64,000 nucleotides of DNA. Source: G942493375 sp942493375. GTDB lineage: Bacteria; Armatimonadota; UBA5829. The stretch spans positions 124,001 through 188,000 of the forward strand of contig OW818698.1 of the NCBI GenBank assembly GCA_942493375.1. Reading direction: 5' to 3'. Positions 7,712 through 16,717 of this stretch are shown one piece after another. Within the stretch, counting starts at the first letter, position 1. The number at the start of each line of letters is the position of its first letter. The notes beneath the pieces were generated by a model. The model made no database searches. It saw nothing but the letters and a program-made list of their open reading frames with translations, and was not told the origin of the DNA. Position numbers and translations under genes: made by a program.

Positions 7712-9819
7712 TGAAAGTAGGAAATCGCAGATTATTAGTTATTTTATGTGCATTAGCTGTATGTCTAGTGCTCAGTTCGTGTGGTTCAAAGAAACCGGCA
7801 AAGATCGATGTCTGGAAACTTACTTCCACCAATCCGGCTGAGGAATATGGCACATATCTGGGCAACGGTTTCATTTCAACCCAGATCAAGGGCGAAGGCA
7901 CCGGTAGCGATAAGGGGAAACCTTTAGTATGCTATATGGCTGGCCTTTATATCAATGAGAAACTGACAGCGATGCCCACATGGAGCGATTTGCAGTTCTT
8001 TATGGGCAACTCTCAATTTAAACTTGATCCAAAAGCTTCATATAAACAAATTCTGGATATGAAGGCTGGTATATTGACAACTGAGGGCACCTGGACTTCG
8101 TCTGGCAAGAACCTCAAAGGAAGCATTCAGATAATTATCTCAAGAGATAAACCCGGGATAGCTTTAATGAAAGCTGATTTTACGCCTGATTTTGATGGTC
8201 AAGTCTCAGTTCAGCATCTGATCACCAATGCTTCTGGATTCAAATTATTACCTGCAAAAAGTCCGGATCCTTCAATTCCGGTCTATTCCTGGGAACTGAC
8301 AGGAACTACTGGTGACCGGAATATTGCCTGTGCAACATATATTGGAACAGGTGATGCCCCCACTCCATCAAAGGTTGGGGAGAATACTTCAAGCATTGAT
8401 ATTTCAGCTAAGCGCGATACAGCATTTACAACAAGTCTCTGGATTTCCTGGTCACGGTCTGCTTCTGCACAGGCGGCAGCCACTAAAAGTATTGTGGAGC
8501 TCAAAAAAGCACTACCCGCCGGAAAGCCTGAAACCCAATCTGCGTCAGATTTGATTGCTTCACATACAACCGCATGGACCAAACTCTGGGATGGCGACAT
8601 AGTCATATCCGGTGACCCCAAGATTCAGCAGGCAATGCACTCCTGTATGTTCTATCTTTTCCAGAGTGTCAGAGAAGGCAGCGAGAACAGCATTCCTCCG
8701 ATGGGGCTTTCAAATAACAGTTTTAATGGGCATATATTCTGGGATGCCGACACATGGATGTTCCCGGCTTTAATTCTCCAGCATCCGGAACTTGCGAAGT
8801 CTATCGTTGACTATCGGTTTAAGACACTACCTGGTGCGCTGAAGAATGCTGCGGGTGCTGGTATGAAAGGCGCTCAATATGCCTGGGAGAGTGGTGAGAC
8901 CGGTATTGAAGACGCTCCGACAGGTATTGTCTACGTCAATGAACGGCATATCAACAGTGATGTTGCACTGGCCCAGTGGCAGTACTATCTGGCAACAGCT
9001 GACAAAGCATGGCTCAAGACCCGAGGATATCCGGTCATCAGCGCAACTGCAGACTACTGGGCAAGCAAAGCTAAGCTGGTCAATGGACGTTATGAGATCC
9101 AGGATGTTGTGCCTCCAGATGAGAATGCAGGACTGGTTAACAACAGTGTATACACCAATGCAGGAGCAAAACTCAATCTGCTGCTGGCAATAAAAGCTGC
9201 TCAGACCATTGGAAAGACTCCCAACCCAACCTGGCAGAAGATAGCCAATGCAATGTATATCCCGTTCGATGCTGTCGGCAAGAAGTTCATTGCAAGGGAT
9301 GCCTACACAAGCCAGAAGCTCAAACAGGCAGACCCAGAACTCGTTGTTTATCCATTGCAAATGTTCCCGTCCGGTGCCGATGAAGCTGCAGTAGCTAAAA
9401 GCACCTATGATTTCTATGTCCCGAAAGTAAACGCAAATGGACCTGCAATGAGTTCATCCGTCCACAGCCTTATAGCTGCAAGGCTGGGTAACTCTGAGGA
9501 ATCTTTCACAAAACTCAAAGCCAGCTACACCCCATTCCTGAGAGGCAGCTTCAAATACTTCAATGAGAAGCGTTCAAAGACATATAAAAACGCCTGCTTC
9601 CTGACAGGTGCATCGGGACCAATCCAAGCCCTGGTGTTCGGAATAACAGGTTCCCGAATGGACTACCTCGCAGCAAATGCAGACAAGAGACCGCTGGACT
9701 TCAAACCGTGTCTGCCAAAAGCCTGGAAGTCAGTTGAAGTAAAAGGTATCCATTGGCAAGGCAAGCTCTTCGATGTAAAAATCGATTCCACCGGCAAAGC
9801 AACTATTTCAGACAAATAG
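7711..9819 (+). CDS. GH65-like glycosidase/phosphorylase, predicted lipoprotein
   Basis: Member of the GH65 (ATH1/PGGHG) clan that hydrolyses or phosphorolyses alpha-glucosyl disaccharides or glycans. The signal peptide ends in a lipobox (VLSSCGSK), so it should be lipid-anchored outside the inner membrane. The N-terminal beta-sandwich (about 30-270) begins GTYLGNGFISTQIKG. The (alpha/alpha)6 barrel has the family's landmark GHIFWDADTWMFPAL, YRFKTLPGALKNA, GAQYAWESGETGIED and the general acid in VVPPDENAG (Glu471). A short C-terminal beta sheet ends the protein. Length about 700 aa is right for the family. ATG 7711 is used; a GTG at 7708 is an alternative. Whether it is a hydrolase or a phosphorylase cannot be told. 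Confidence 0.85.
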   Translation: MKVGNRRLLVILCALAVCLVLSSCGSKKPAKIDVWKLTSTNPAEEYGTYLGNGFISTQIKGEGTGSDKGKPLVCYMAGLYINEKLTAMPTWSDLQFFMGNSQFKLDPKASYKQILDMKAGILTTEGTWTSSGKNLKGSIQIIISRDKPGIALMKADFTPDFDGQVSVQHLITNASGFKLLPAKSPDPSIPVYSWELTGTTGDRNIACATYIGTGDAPTPSKVGENTSSIDISAKRDTAFTTSLWISWSRSASAQAAATKSIVELKKALPAGKPETQSASDLIASHTTAWTKLWDGDIVISGDPKIQQAMHSCMFYLFQSVREGSENSIPPMGLSNNSFNGHIFWDADTWMFPALILQHPELAKSIVDYRFKTLPGALKNAAGAGMKGAQYAWESGETGIEDAPTGIVYVNERHINSDVALAQWQYYLATADKAWLKTRGYPVISATADYWASKAKLVNGRYEIQDVVPPDENAGLVNNSVYTNAGAKLNLLLAIKAAQTIGKTPNPTWQKIANAMYIPFDAVGKKFIARDAYTSQKLKQADPELVVYPLQMFPSGADEAAVAKSTYDFYVPKVNANGPAMSSSVHSLIAARLGNSEESFTKLKASYTPFLRGSFKYFNEKRSKTYKNACFLTGASGPIQALVFGITGSRMDYLAANADKRPLDFKPCLPKAWKSVEVKGIHWQGKLFDVKIDSTGKATISDK

Positions 9820-9915
9820 CCATATCAACACCACCAATAGTACCGCAGTCGTTCAAGGATAAACACCAGAATCGACTGCGATGTTTTTATGTATGCCTGC
9901 AATCACGCCTCCCCT

Positions 9916-10034
9916 GTAACAGTTCAAAGTTGCGAAAACTTGTCATCCTGAGGAACGAAGGATCTGCTTTCCATCCAAAAGAAGCAGATCCTTCGTTCCT
10001 CAGGATGACAAACCCGACAACTCTGATCTGTTAC
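9916..10034. repeat. TCCTGAGGAACGAAGGATC palindromic element, copy 2, with full terminal inverted repeats
   Basis: Outer ends GTAACAGTTCAAAGTTG (9916-9932) and CAACTCTGATCTGTTAC (10018-10034) pair with few mismatches. The inner arms 9941-9969 and 9982-10010 pair perfectly. At 119 bases it looks like a small MITE. It fills most of the gap 9820-10162, in which nothing else is seen. Confidence 0.88.
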
Positions 10035-10162
10035 TCATCTTTTCATTTGTAGCAAAACATATTCACTTGATATATAATTACAGCACGTTTATTGATATAC
10101 TCAAATGCAAACATCATTCCGAGGCTGATCATGCGCAACAGTGTAATTTCAAAGTGAACAAT

Positions 10163-11947
10163 ATGCCAATCAAGATTGTGTTGGGCTGTTTACCTTTGGT
10201 TCTACTGTGTTGGCTTATCTCGCAATCCCCAGCTCTTGGCGATTCGGACATGGGGAGACATAGGACTAGGGATATCTATTCTATATACAAGGCAGTAAAT
10301 AGTACTGGTTTTGGCCCCCAGTGGAAATATGATCGCAAAGGTAACGTGTATGTATTTGTAACCGTTGGTGCTGGGTATGTGGATGTCTCGGGGATTACTT
10401 GGTATTGGGAATATAGCAGGTTAAAGAACGACTTGCATGCTGCTGTGCGTGCCAGTGGTGAATCGATGCCTGAAACTTCATACGGTGTAGCTAAACCAGG
10501 TTTTGCTATCGCTAATTTACTTATCAAAAAACCCAGGTATGGAGCAAAGGTTATTGACAATCATTTTATGTTGGGAATGTTTGTTGCCGAACTCAAAGCC
10601 CGGGGCTGGAATCCTTATGTGTTGCTCCGAGTACCTAAACATGCATCCTTTAAATCTTCCAATGTAGCTATTAACAACCTGCCGACTCGTGTGCGGCCAA
10701 GGTATGTCTGGTATAACGCAACTAATGTGCCGAAAAATGCAGCAATCAATGTCAGTGCTTCGGTGTCCACCGGACTATCTGCGTTTCTTATCTACATAAA
10801 GTTCATATTGCCTTGCATTGGATTATTGGCTGCATTTATTGGACTGTTTGTTGGCCTGAGTCATTCGATTAATGTAAAGACACGATCTTTGATTTATGAT
10901 TGGGGATTGTATATCGGTGTTTTCACATTAATTGCTGGGATTGTGAGTGGTTTTGCTTTTCATTGCTCATTATTTGGCAGGATAGTTGTTGATATGTGGT
11001 TTGCCAATCCCGGGAATCCCGACAATGGGTCATCTGCCGGTTTACTCTGGGGTTATGGTCTACTACTTCTCATATGGATGATATTGCTGTATGTAAAGAC
11101 CCGAATAATCAGAGACCAGGACGACAAACCAGACCTTGAGGATATTGATGTCATGGTTGCCCGGATACGCAAGTCTGTAAAGATTGTCATTGGGATGTGT
11201 CTGGGATTTTTCGCATTTTTATTCATAGTAAGACCATATGAATTGTGGAACACTTTTTTCAGATTTGAGTATCTTGGAGGTATTTTAGCAGTAATTCTAT
11301 CCCGCCAGCTGGAAAGATTGTGGGAACGTGATCAATATAAACCCTGTTCAAAGCACGAGGCATTGACTCTCCGTGCAAAAGAGCTGGCTATGAAAATGGG
11401 CGTAAACATGAATGAGGTCAGAGTAATAACCAGCGATCACGCGAAGACAATTGCCTCGGGTTCAGCTCTTGTCGCAAAGAAAATTGTATATATCACACAA
11501 CAAGCAACCGAAGTTCTTGCACCAGGTCAGATGGACTTTCTTCTGGGACATGAACTGGCCCATTTTAAAAACGATCAGTACAAACAGAAGACGATGATTA
11601 AAATCGGACTCTACAGCATACTCGTTTTTGCTTTCAGCATTGCCTTCACCATAATGTTTACATATATCACAGCACTTGTTGTTTTGTGGTTAGTTGGATT
11701 ACTATTTGCAACTTCTTTATTTCCATTTGTATACCTCGACGGATTTCACAGAAGACTGGAACATGAAGCCGATATGCAGGCGGTATTACTAACGGGCAAT
11801 GTGGACACAGCAATCTCTGCCCTTGAAACTATGTACGGCAGCAACTCCAAGGCGGATCCGGATGAAGACACCGGAGTCCATCCCAAACTCTCCAAACGCA
11901 TAAAAGCAATGCGGATTGCCGGAGAGAAATTGAAAGCTTTAGGCTGA
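10163..11947 (+). CDS. Membrane M48-family zinc metallopeptidase
   Basis: Multi-pass membrane protease of the M48 (HtpX/Oma1-like) family that degrades damaged or unneeded membrane proteins. The zinc site is HELAHF (codon at 11549), with the third ligand Glu in HRRLEHEADMQAV (about 11755-11780). Around it are VITSDHAKTIASGSALVAKKIVYIT, as in other M48 proteins, and two helices directly after the HExxH helix (SILVFAFSIAF..., ALVVLWLVGLL...). The N-terminal 210 residues follow a signal sequence and look like a separate extracytoplasmic domain with no clear relative. The ATG at 10163 is preferred because a hydrophobic segment begins there; an in-frame ATG at 10067 would add 32 non-hydrophobic residues. 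Confidence 0.85.
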   Translation: MPIKIVLGCLPLVLLCWLISQSPALGDSDMGRHRTRDIYSIYKAVNSTGFGPQWKYDRKGNVYVFVTVGAGYVDVSGITWYWEYSRLKNDLHAAVRASGESMPETSYGVAKPGFAIANLLIKKPRYGAKVIDNHFMLGMFVAELKARGWNPYVLLRVPKHASFKSSNVAINNLPTRVRPRYVWYNATNVPKNAAINVSASVSTGLSAFLIYIKFILPCIGLLAAFIGLFVGLSHSINVKTRSLIYDWGLYIGVFTLIAGIVSGFAFHCSLFGRIVVDMWFANPGNPDNGSSAGLLWGYGLLLLIWMILLYVKTRIIRDQDDKPDLEDIDVMVARIRKSVKIVIGMCLGFFAFLFIVRPYELWNTFFRFEYLGGILAVILSRQLERLWERDQYKPCSKHEALTLRAKELAMKMGVNMNEVRVITSDHAKTIASGSALVAKKIVYITQQATEVLAPGQMDFLLGHELAHFKNDQYKQKTMIKIGLYSILVFAFSIAFTIMFTYITALVVLWLVGLLFATSLFPFVYLDGFHRRLEHEADMQAVLLTGNVDTAISALETMYGSNSKADPDEDTGVHPKLSKRIKAMRIAGEKLKALG

Positions 11948-11957
11948 TCCTGCCAGT

Positions 11958-14228
11958 CTACTTCACACGTATAATCTTCAACGCAACGTCAGTCGCTATC
12001 TCCGGTAAGCGGATTTTCAGGGTGCGTTTGTCTACTGTTACCGTCTCTTCTGAAACAACCTTGCCGGTTATCGTATCCCAAATCTGCGATTTGTATTTTC
12101 CGGCTGGCCAGTTGTCCAGGGTCATTATTGACGCTGGCTGGGTTACAGCGGTCTTTTTTAGCACACCGACCCGGAACCAGTTATGCGGTACATTCTGCAC
12201 CCATGCCAGAGAAACATTCTTTCCTTTCAGCCCATAGACCCGAAGATCCGGTATAAGGGTTGTCACAGCGTTCTCAAGAGTGTAAGTCACATAGAACCAG
12301 TCTGTTCCGGTGTTCTCTACAACTACACTATGTGCGCCTGAGGGAATCTCTACCGGATAAGAACCATTATATTTGTTTATAGTCTCAGTGGAATCTAAAT
12401 TGTCGTCCGGCATGTCCCTGGATATCACCGCATTGCCGTCCAGCGTGACCTTCAGAGCCGCTCCACCATGTCCAGACACCCCTGAGACAACTATCAGCAG
12501 TTTGACGGTGTTAGGGTTGTTAGTCTTGATAGTCAACGGATTATGAAGATCCAGGTGATTTACCATCCCGTGCTGAATAGCCGATACCTCTCCATCAACC
12601 TTAATGCCGGACTTGCTGTCAAGGACAACAGTGGTCGGCTTATTGGCTATAGTTTTATCCCAGGAGACCCCTCCTCCTAAATCGACATCGCGATACATAG
12701 TTTTGCCTTGAGATCGCTGCTGAACAAATTTCGCTTTGTTAAACGGTTTAAACCCTTCATTTGGGAAATCAATGTCCTTGATAAAAGAGGTTAAAGCTGC
12801 AAAATGGTAGTATAGGTTGTTCGGATGGATGTCATTGTCCCACCACCACAGATTAGCTCCGCCCGCAGCGCCGTTCAATGCAGTAGACCATAGACCTTCG
12901 TGCAGTGCGACTCCGGTAGGGTCAACTGTTGCATCGGCCCCGTTTACATCAGCTCCGAACTCACCCACATAGCAAGGCTTTTTATAATTGGAATGTCTTT
13001 CAACTGTGGATGTCAAAAACGCAGGAATATCACGGGAACCATAGTTGTGTATCTGTGTATATTCCATCTCAGGGAGTGAATCAATTTCAGGAATGCCATC
13101 CGAGGATGCAAAGCTGGTTGTAATCAGATGCTGCCAGGGATCGATCTTGCGCAGGTATTGCGCCATCGATGCATGCCAGGCAGTCGCTTTCTTTACATCC
13201 CAGGCTGTAGGAGAGATGATATCGACTTCATTCCAGAACTCCCAGCTCAATACATTAGTCCGCCAACCATAACGCGCTACCAGATATCTCAGCTTGTTCT
13301 TGTATGCTTTCAGCATCTTCGAATCAGTCCAAAACTCAACAGGCTCTTTTAGGGGTCCTCCATTGGCTGCATTCTGTGGAGAGTTTTCCCATTCACCATA
13401 CGCACCTTCAGCTGACTTACGAAGAATGTTAAAACTGTCTATGCAGAGCATCACCCTGAGATTATTCAACTGGGCTAAATCCAGCACATAGTCCAGTCTC
13501 CATGCATTTGCCAGGTTTATCCGCCCGACACCAAGCCCATCTGCTGGACCAAGCGTTTCCAATGCAAAAGTAGTAAACGTAGGCGCAAGCCACACTCTGA
13601 AATAGCTGCTATCGGATTTCCCATACCCAGGGAGCCATTTGTCATAGTCGTAAGTTCCCTGTGCCCCACCCCAACATACATTTGCACCTATCGGAAAATA
13701 TGGTCTGCCATCATCAGTCTGGAAATATCGCTTGTCTCGCTTGCTGATACGTACAAATCCCGAACTTACAGACTTAACGCTCTGAAAAGTCATCTCGCTG
13801 CTTTTCACTGTCTGCCTGCTGGAATCCTGCGCAGCAACCACAATGCGATATTCTCCTACTTCAGCCGGAGAAAAACGTATCCGCCAGTCACAATTGCCTG
13901 AGAGAGTCATCTGCTCTCTCCCATCCACAAGTGCGCGGGTATAACCCTGATAGAGGAAACCTGGAACAGTGATTTTTTTACCACTTGGTGTTGTAACAAT
14001 TGCATGCAGATCGATCTGATCCGGGTCGAAAGCGCCCTGGTATGTTCCCGACAAACCCACATTAACTTCCAGAAGAGAAAACCTGTTGATGCGAGTAGAA
14101 GAAAGAGTTGCAGATTGTATACCGAGGGGACGATTATCCGATATTGGAGGCTGAGTAGAAGCAGCACATAACACGCTCACAGTGCTTACAATCATTAACG
14201 CCAGAAGCAAAGTGCACTTTATCATCAC
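11958..14228 (-). CDS. Secreted DUF5060 + GH5-like glycoside hydrolase
   Basis: Large secreted glycosidase. ATG 14228 is preceded by GGAGG at 7 bases. Residues 1-23 are a signal peptide. Residues about 40-150 form a beta-sandwich like DUF5060 (FSLLEVNVGLSGTY, WRIRFSPAEVGEYRI). The TIM barrel follows at about 160-510, with GRPYFPIGANVCWG, acid/base Glu in LSWEFWNEVD and nucleophile Glu in CYVGEFGADV. DLAQLNNLRVMLCID marks the third barrel strand. The C-terminal 230 residues contain a carbohydrate-binding-like beta domain and a small beta sheet typical of GH5/GH39 enzymes. It converges with the M48 gene, whose stop is only 10 bases away. Substrate unknown; a beta-mannan, glucan or xylan is most likely. 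Confidence 0.87.
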   Translation of the reverse strand: MMIKCTLLLALMIVSTVSVLCAASTQPPISDNRPLGIQSATLSSTRINRFSLLEVNVGLSGTYQGAFDPDQIDLHAIVTTPSGKKITVPGFLYQGYTRALVDGREQMTLSGNCDWRIRFSPAEVGEYRIVVAAQDSSRQTVKSSEMTFQSVKSVSSGFVRISKRDKRYFQTDDGRPYFPIGANVCWGGAQGTYDYDKWLPGYGKSDSSYFRVWLAPTFTTFALETLGPADGLGVGRINLANAWRLDYVLDLAQLNNLRVMLCIDSFNILRKSAEGAYGEWENSPQNAANGGPLKEPVEFWTDSKMLKAYKNKLRYLVARYGWRTNVLSWEFWNEVDIISPTAWDVKKATAWHASMAQYLRKIDPWQHLITTSFASSDGIPEIDSLPEMEYTQIHNYGSRDIPAFLTSTVERHSNYKKPCYVGEFGADVNGADATVDPTGVALHEGLWSTALNGAAGGANLWWWDNDIHPNNLYYHFAALTSFIKDIDFPNEGFKPFNKAKFVQQRSQGKTMYRDVDLGGGVSWDKTIANKPTTVVLDSKSGIKVDGEVSAIQHGMVNHLDLHNPLTIKTNNPNTVKLLIVVSGVSGHGGAALKVTLDGNAVISRDMPDDNLDSTETINKYNGSYPVEIPSGAHSVVVENTGTDWFYVTYTLENAVTTLIPDLRVYGLKGKNVSLAWVQNVPHNWFRVGVLKKTAVTQPASIMTLDNWPAGKYKSQIWDTITGKVVSEETVTVDKRTLKIRLPEIATDVALKIIRVK

Positions 14229-14317
14229 ACAACCTCCGCCTACCTAATCCCCATTGGAGACACGCACAACCCAATTCTTTCTTGGAGAAGGGGGGCAAGG
14301 GGATTGATGTATCCATA

Positions 14318-14435
14318 CCCCGTTAGTCCTGAGTAGCCGCAGGCGTATCGAATGGCGGCTACGAAGAACCTATCCCGTTAAATCGTGCAAATCAAACCGT
14401 CCTTCGATACGCTGCGCTACTCAGGACTAACGGGG
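14318..14435. repeat. GTCCTGAGTAGC / GCGTATCGAA palindromic element, copy 1
   Basis: Perfect 20-base arms at 14318-14337 (CCCCGTTAGTCCTGAGTAGC) and 14416-14435, with further inner pairing through GCGTATCGAA and TTCGATACGC. It is flanked by two direct copies of a CTTGGAGAAGGG-type sequence at 14281 and about 14470. It sits in the 293-base gap between the start of the GH5-like gene and the end of the K+ channel gene. No gene is seen here. Confidence 0.82.
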
Positions 14436-14521
14436 TAAATTACCGTTAAAATAGTGATTAATAGTGGTACCGCCTATTCCCCCTTGGAGAAGGGAAGGAT
14501 ATTGGTCCCTTCAAACAGAAA

Positions 14522-15544
14522 TCATTCCATGCCCTGTATCGTGCAAGTCAGCTGTTCAGCGCTGTCCAGTTGCTCACGCGTTCCAAGTACTATAAGCACA
14601 TCACCCGCCTGGAGAATTTCTTCTCCGCCTGGATTGGCAACAATCTTATTGTTGGGGCGTTTAATACCTATAACTGTTACCCCTGTCCGGTTGCGCAGGT
14701 GGCTCTGGCTCAAAGATAGGCCAACAAAACAGGAGTCGTGTTCAACAGATATTTCTTCAATCATTATCTGGACTTCATCTGTGTGCATTGCCAGCTCAAG
14801 GAAATCCAGCACGTTAGGCCTAATAACTGCAGTAGCCATACGCCTGCCGCCCATCACATATGGACTCATAACTCTGTTTGCCCCGGCCATGCGCAGCTTG
14901 CTTTCATTGTCTTCCTGGATAGACCTGGCAACGATGAACAGGTGCGGGTTCAATGCTCTGGCACTGAGGGTTATGAAGACATTCTCTTCATCTGTCTGAG
15001 CTACCGTAATCAGACCTTTAGCGTGTTTTACTCCTGCTTCAAGCAATACTTTGTCATCACTGGCGTTGCCTTCAACAAATGGGATATCCTGGGCAATAAG
15101 TTTGGGAAGCTGTTCGGGGTTGCGTTCGATGACAGCGTGATCAACTTCCTCTCTCTGCAGGTCTTTTACGATTTGTTGACCCATACGCCCATATCCACAG
15201 ACGATAAAGTGATCATGAAGTTTGTGAATGTGCCGTTGCATACGTCTCCTCTGAATAGCGTGCCATATCTGTTCGCTAATTACCGCTTCAACAAGACTTG
15301 TGCCTGCCCAAAATACCATACTGACGCCAAACACTATAAGCACAATTGTAAACATCTTACCTGCAGGATCAAGTGGGTAAACTTCCTTAAATCCAACAGT
15401 GCCCAGTGTTATGACAGTCATATAGAGTGCATCCAGAGGTGACCATCCCTCCAGCCAATGATATCCACCAGTGCCGAGGACTATCAAAGCTGCTAAAGAG
15501 AGAATGGCCCATCTGAATTGTTTTATCGCGTCGCCTTGTTGCAT
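14522..15544 (-). CDS. Two-TM potassium channel with RCK (TrkA-N/TrkA-C) domains
   Basis: Ligand-gated K+ channel subunit of the MthK/Kch type, working as a tetramer in the inner membrane. Helix 1 (WAILSLAALIVLGTGGYHW) is followed by the pore loop with filter TLGTVGF, then helix 2 (FTIVLIVFGVSMVFWAG). The RCK domain begins HFIVCGYGRMGQQIV (GxGxxG nucleotide site), then AVIERNPEQ and GNASDDKVLLEAG. The TrkA-C domain is at about 250-340. The filter keeps TVGF; the residues around it (Gly before, Lys after) differ from the commonest TTVGFGE, but similar variants exist. Adjacent to the GIDE protein on the same strand, 64 bases apart. Confidence 0.92.
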   Translation of the reverse strand: MQQGDAIKQFRWAILSLAALIVLGTGGYHWLEGWSPLDALYMTVITLGTVGFKEVYPLDPAGKMFTIVLIVFGVSMVFWAGTSLVEAVISEQIWHAIQRRRMQRHIHKLHDHFIVCGYGRMGQQIVKDLQREEVDHAVIERNPEQLPKLIAQDIPFVEGNASDDKVLLEAGVKHAKGLITVAQTDEENVFITLSARALNPHLFIVARSIQEDNESKLRMAGANRVMSPYVMGGRRMATAVIRPNVLDFLELAMHTDEVQIMIEEISVEHDSCFVGLSLSQSHLRNRTGVTVIGIKRPNNKIVANPGGEEILQAGDVLIVLGTREQLDSAEQLTCTIQGME

Positions 15545-15608
15545 ATACTATACCCGTCTATATTCTAGCGAATAGTTTATAATGCAGCAATGTGGATGTG
15601 TCAGCAAA

Positions 15609-16415
15609 TCATACAACTCCGAATAAAAACAGCAGACAAGCAATAGCCCCGAAGAACGCAATTATTGCAAACCAGAAATAAAGACTCTTTGATCGTGCAT
15701 ATGACGCAGCCAGTTCCTTCTCGGTTTTCCTGCTGATTACAAAGAACCTAACTTTAGGGTCCATATATCCCTTATCAGGAGCATGAATCAATGCACCTTC
15801 AGGATGTTCACTTGCCTTACCCAGAATAAAAGCATACCCTTCAGGTCTGAAAGCAATCTCATGCACCTTATACTTGCCCGTATCCGAAAATCCAACATCA
15901 CCTGCAAACCACTCTTCACGGTCGTATGTTATCTCGCTCCGGGTAACCTGCGTATCTATTTCAGCTCTTGTGGGTTCAACTAAAGTAGTCCCAGTTGCAT
16001 CCGTAACCTTGAACTGAGCCGTCTGAGTCTGATCGTAATCAGTAACCCATTCATAGTAAGTCTCAGTTCGTGTATGAGTATTGCCGTTAGAATCCCGCTC
16101 TGTTACCTGACGGGTCCTGCGGTCTTCCCTTGCAACGGTAGTCTTGACCCAACAACAAGGTATTCCGGATGCAGGAGCAATAACTGGGATATCACAGCTG
16201 ACCTGCCCTTCAACTTCAACAGTAGCATCAAACTGCCCCTTTACCATCCGGGCCAGTTCAACCGCACTGTAAGTATCCACTGCCCATAGCTCATCGAGTG
16301 CTTTCTTTGCCCTGTTGTAGTAATACATCAACACAACACTGACGATCAACAAAGCAGCGCTAATCCCAAGAAACACCCATGGCATAGTACCTGACTGACT
16401 AGCATCCACTGGCAA
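15609..16415 (-). CDS. GIDE-domain membrane protein (bacterial MULAN/E3-ligase-like, no RING seen)
   Basis: Membrane protein with an N-terminal helix (WVFLGISAALLIVSVVLMYYY, about 12-33) and a C-terminal helix (FWFAIIAFFGAIACLLFLFG, at the end), enclosing a GIDE/BAM domain: VEGQVSCD, SGIPCCWVKTTVAREDRR, FKVTDATGTTLVEP and the late EGYAFILGKAS. This family is known from mitochondrial MUL1, where the domain faces the intermembrane space; the bacterial role is unsettled, and it often neighbours LemA. The TTG start at 16415 is chosen because CGGAGG lies 7 bases upstream; an internal ATG (residue 11) lacks such a site. Confidence 0.8.
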   Translation of the reverse strand: MPVDASQSGTMPWVFLGISAALLIVSVVLMYYYNRAKKALDELWAVDTYSAVELARMVKGQFDATVEVEGQVSCDIPVIAPASGIPCCWVKTTVAREDRRTRQVTERDSNGNTHTRTETYYEWVTDYDQTQTAQFKVTDATGTTLVEPTRAEIDTQVTRSEITYDREEWFAGDVGFSDTGKYKVHEIAFRPEGYAFILGKASEHPEGALIHAPDKGYMDPKVRFFVISRKTEKELAASYARSKSLYFWFAIIAFFGAIACLLFLFGVV

Positions 16416-16463
16416 AGAAACACCTCCGAAGTATTGGTAATTATCATCCTACTGAACGTCCAT

Positions 16464-16545
16464 TGTCATCCTGAAGTATGAAGGATCTGCTTTTTCAGAG
16501 AAACTTTGTTTACAGAAAGCAGATCCTTCATACTTCAGGATGACA
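16464..16545. repeat. Palindromic element, variant copy 3 (TGAAGTATGAAGGATC core)
   Basis: 30-base arms 16464-16493 and 16516-16545 pair perfectly although the core reads AAGTATGAAGG rather than the usual AGGAACGAAGG. Both arms carry the same changes, so base pairing is kept. It occupies the 302-base gap between the LPP20-like gene and the GIDE gene, both on the minus strand; outside it the gap shows no gene. Confidence 0.87.
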
Positions 16546-16717
16546 GGTTATTCAGGATTATAAGACGTTCAGGATAATAGGTTGAATAGAACCGCAGACG
16601 ACTGAACAATGTCTGCAGGCGATTATACATACAATCGGTTTATACGTGGGGATAAGAATTCCTTCTATTACGAATTGAGGCAGTAAGCACAAGTATGTAA
16701 CGCACCGTATAGGAGTG

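Noticed and set aside
14738..15442. A 234-codon plus-strand frame across the K+ channel gene
   Set aside because: The channel and RCK motifs on the other strand are unmistakable; this frame is rich in Cys and His without any pattern.
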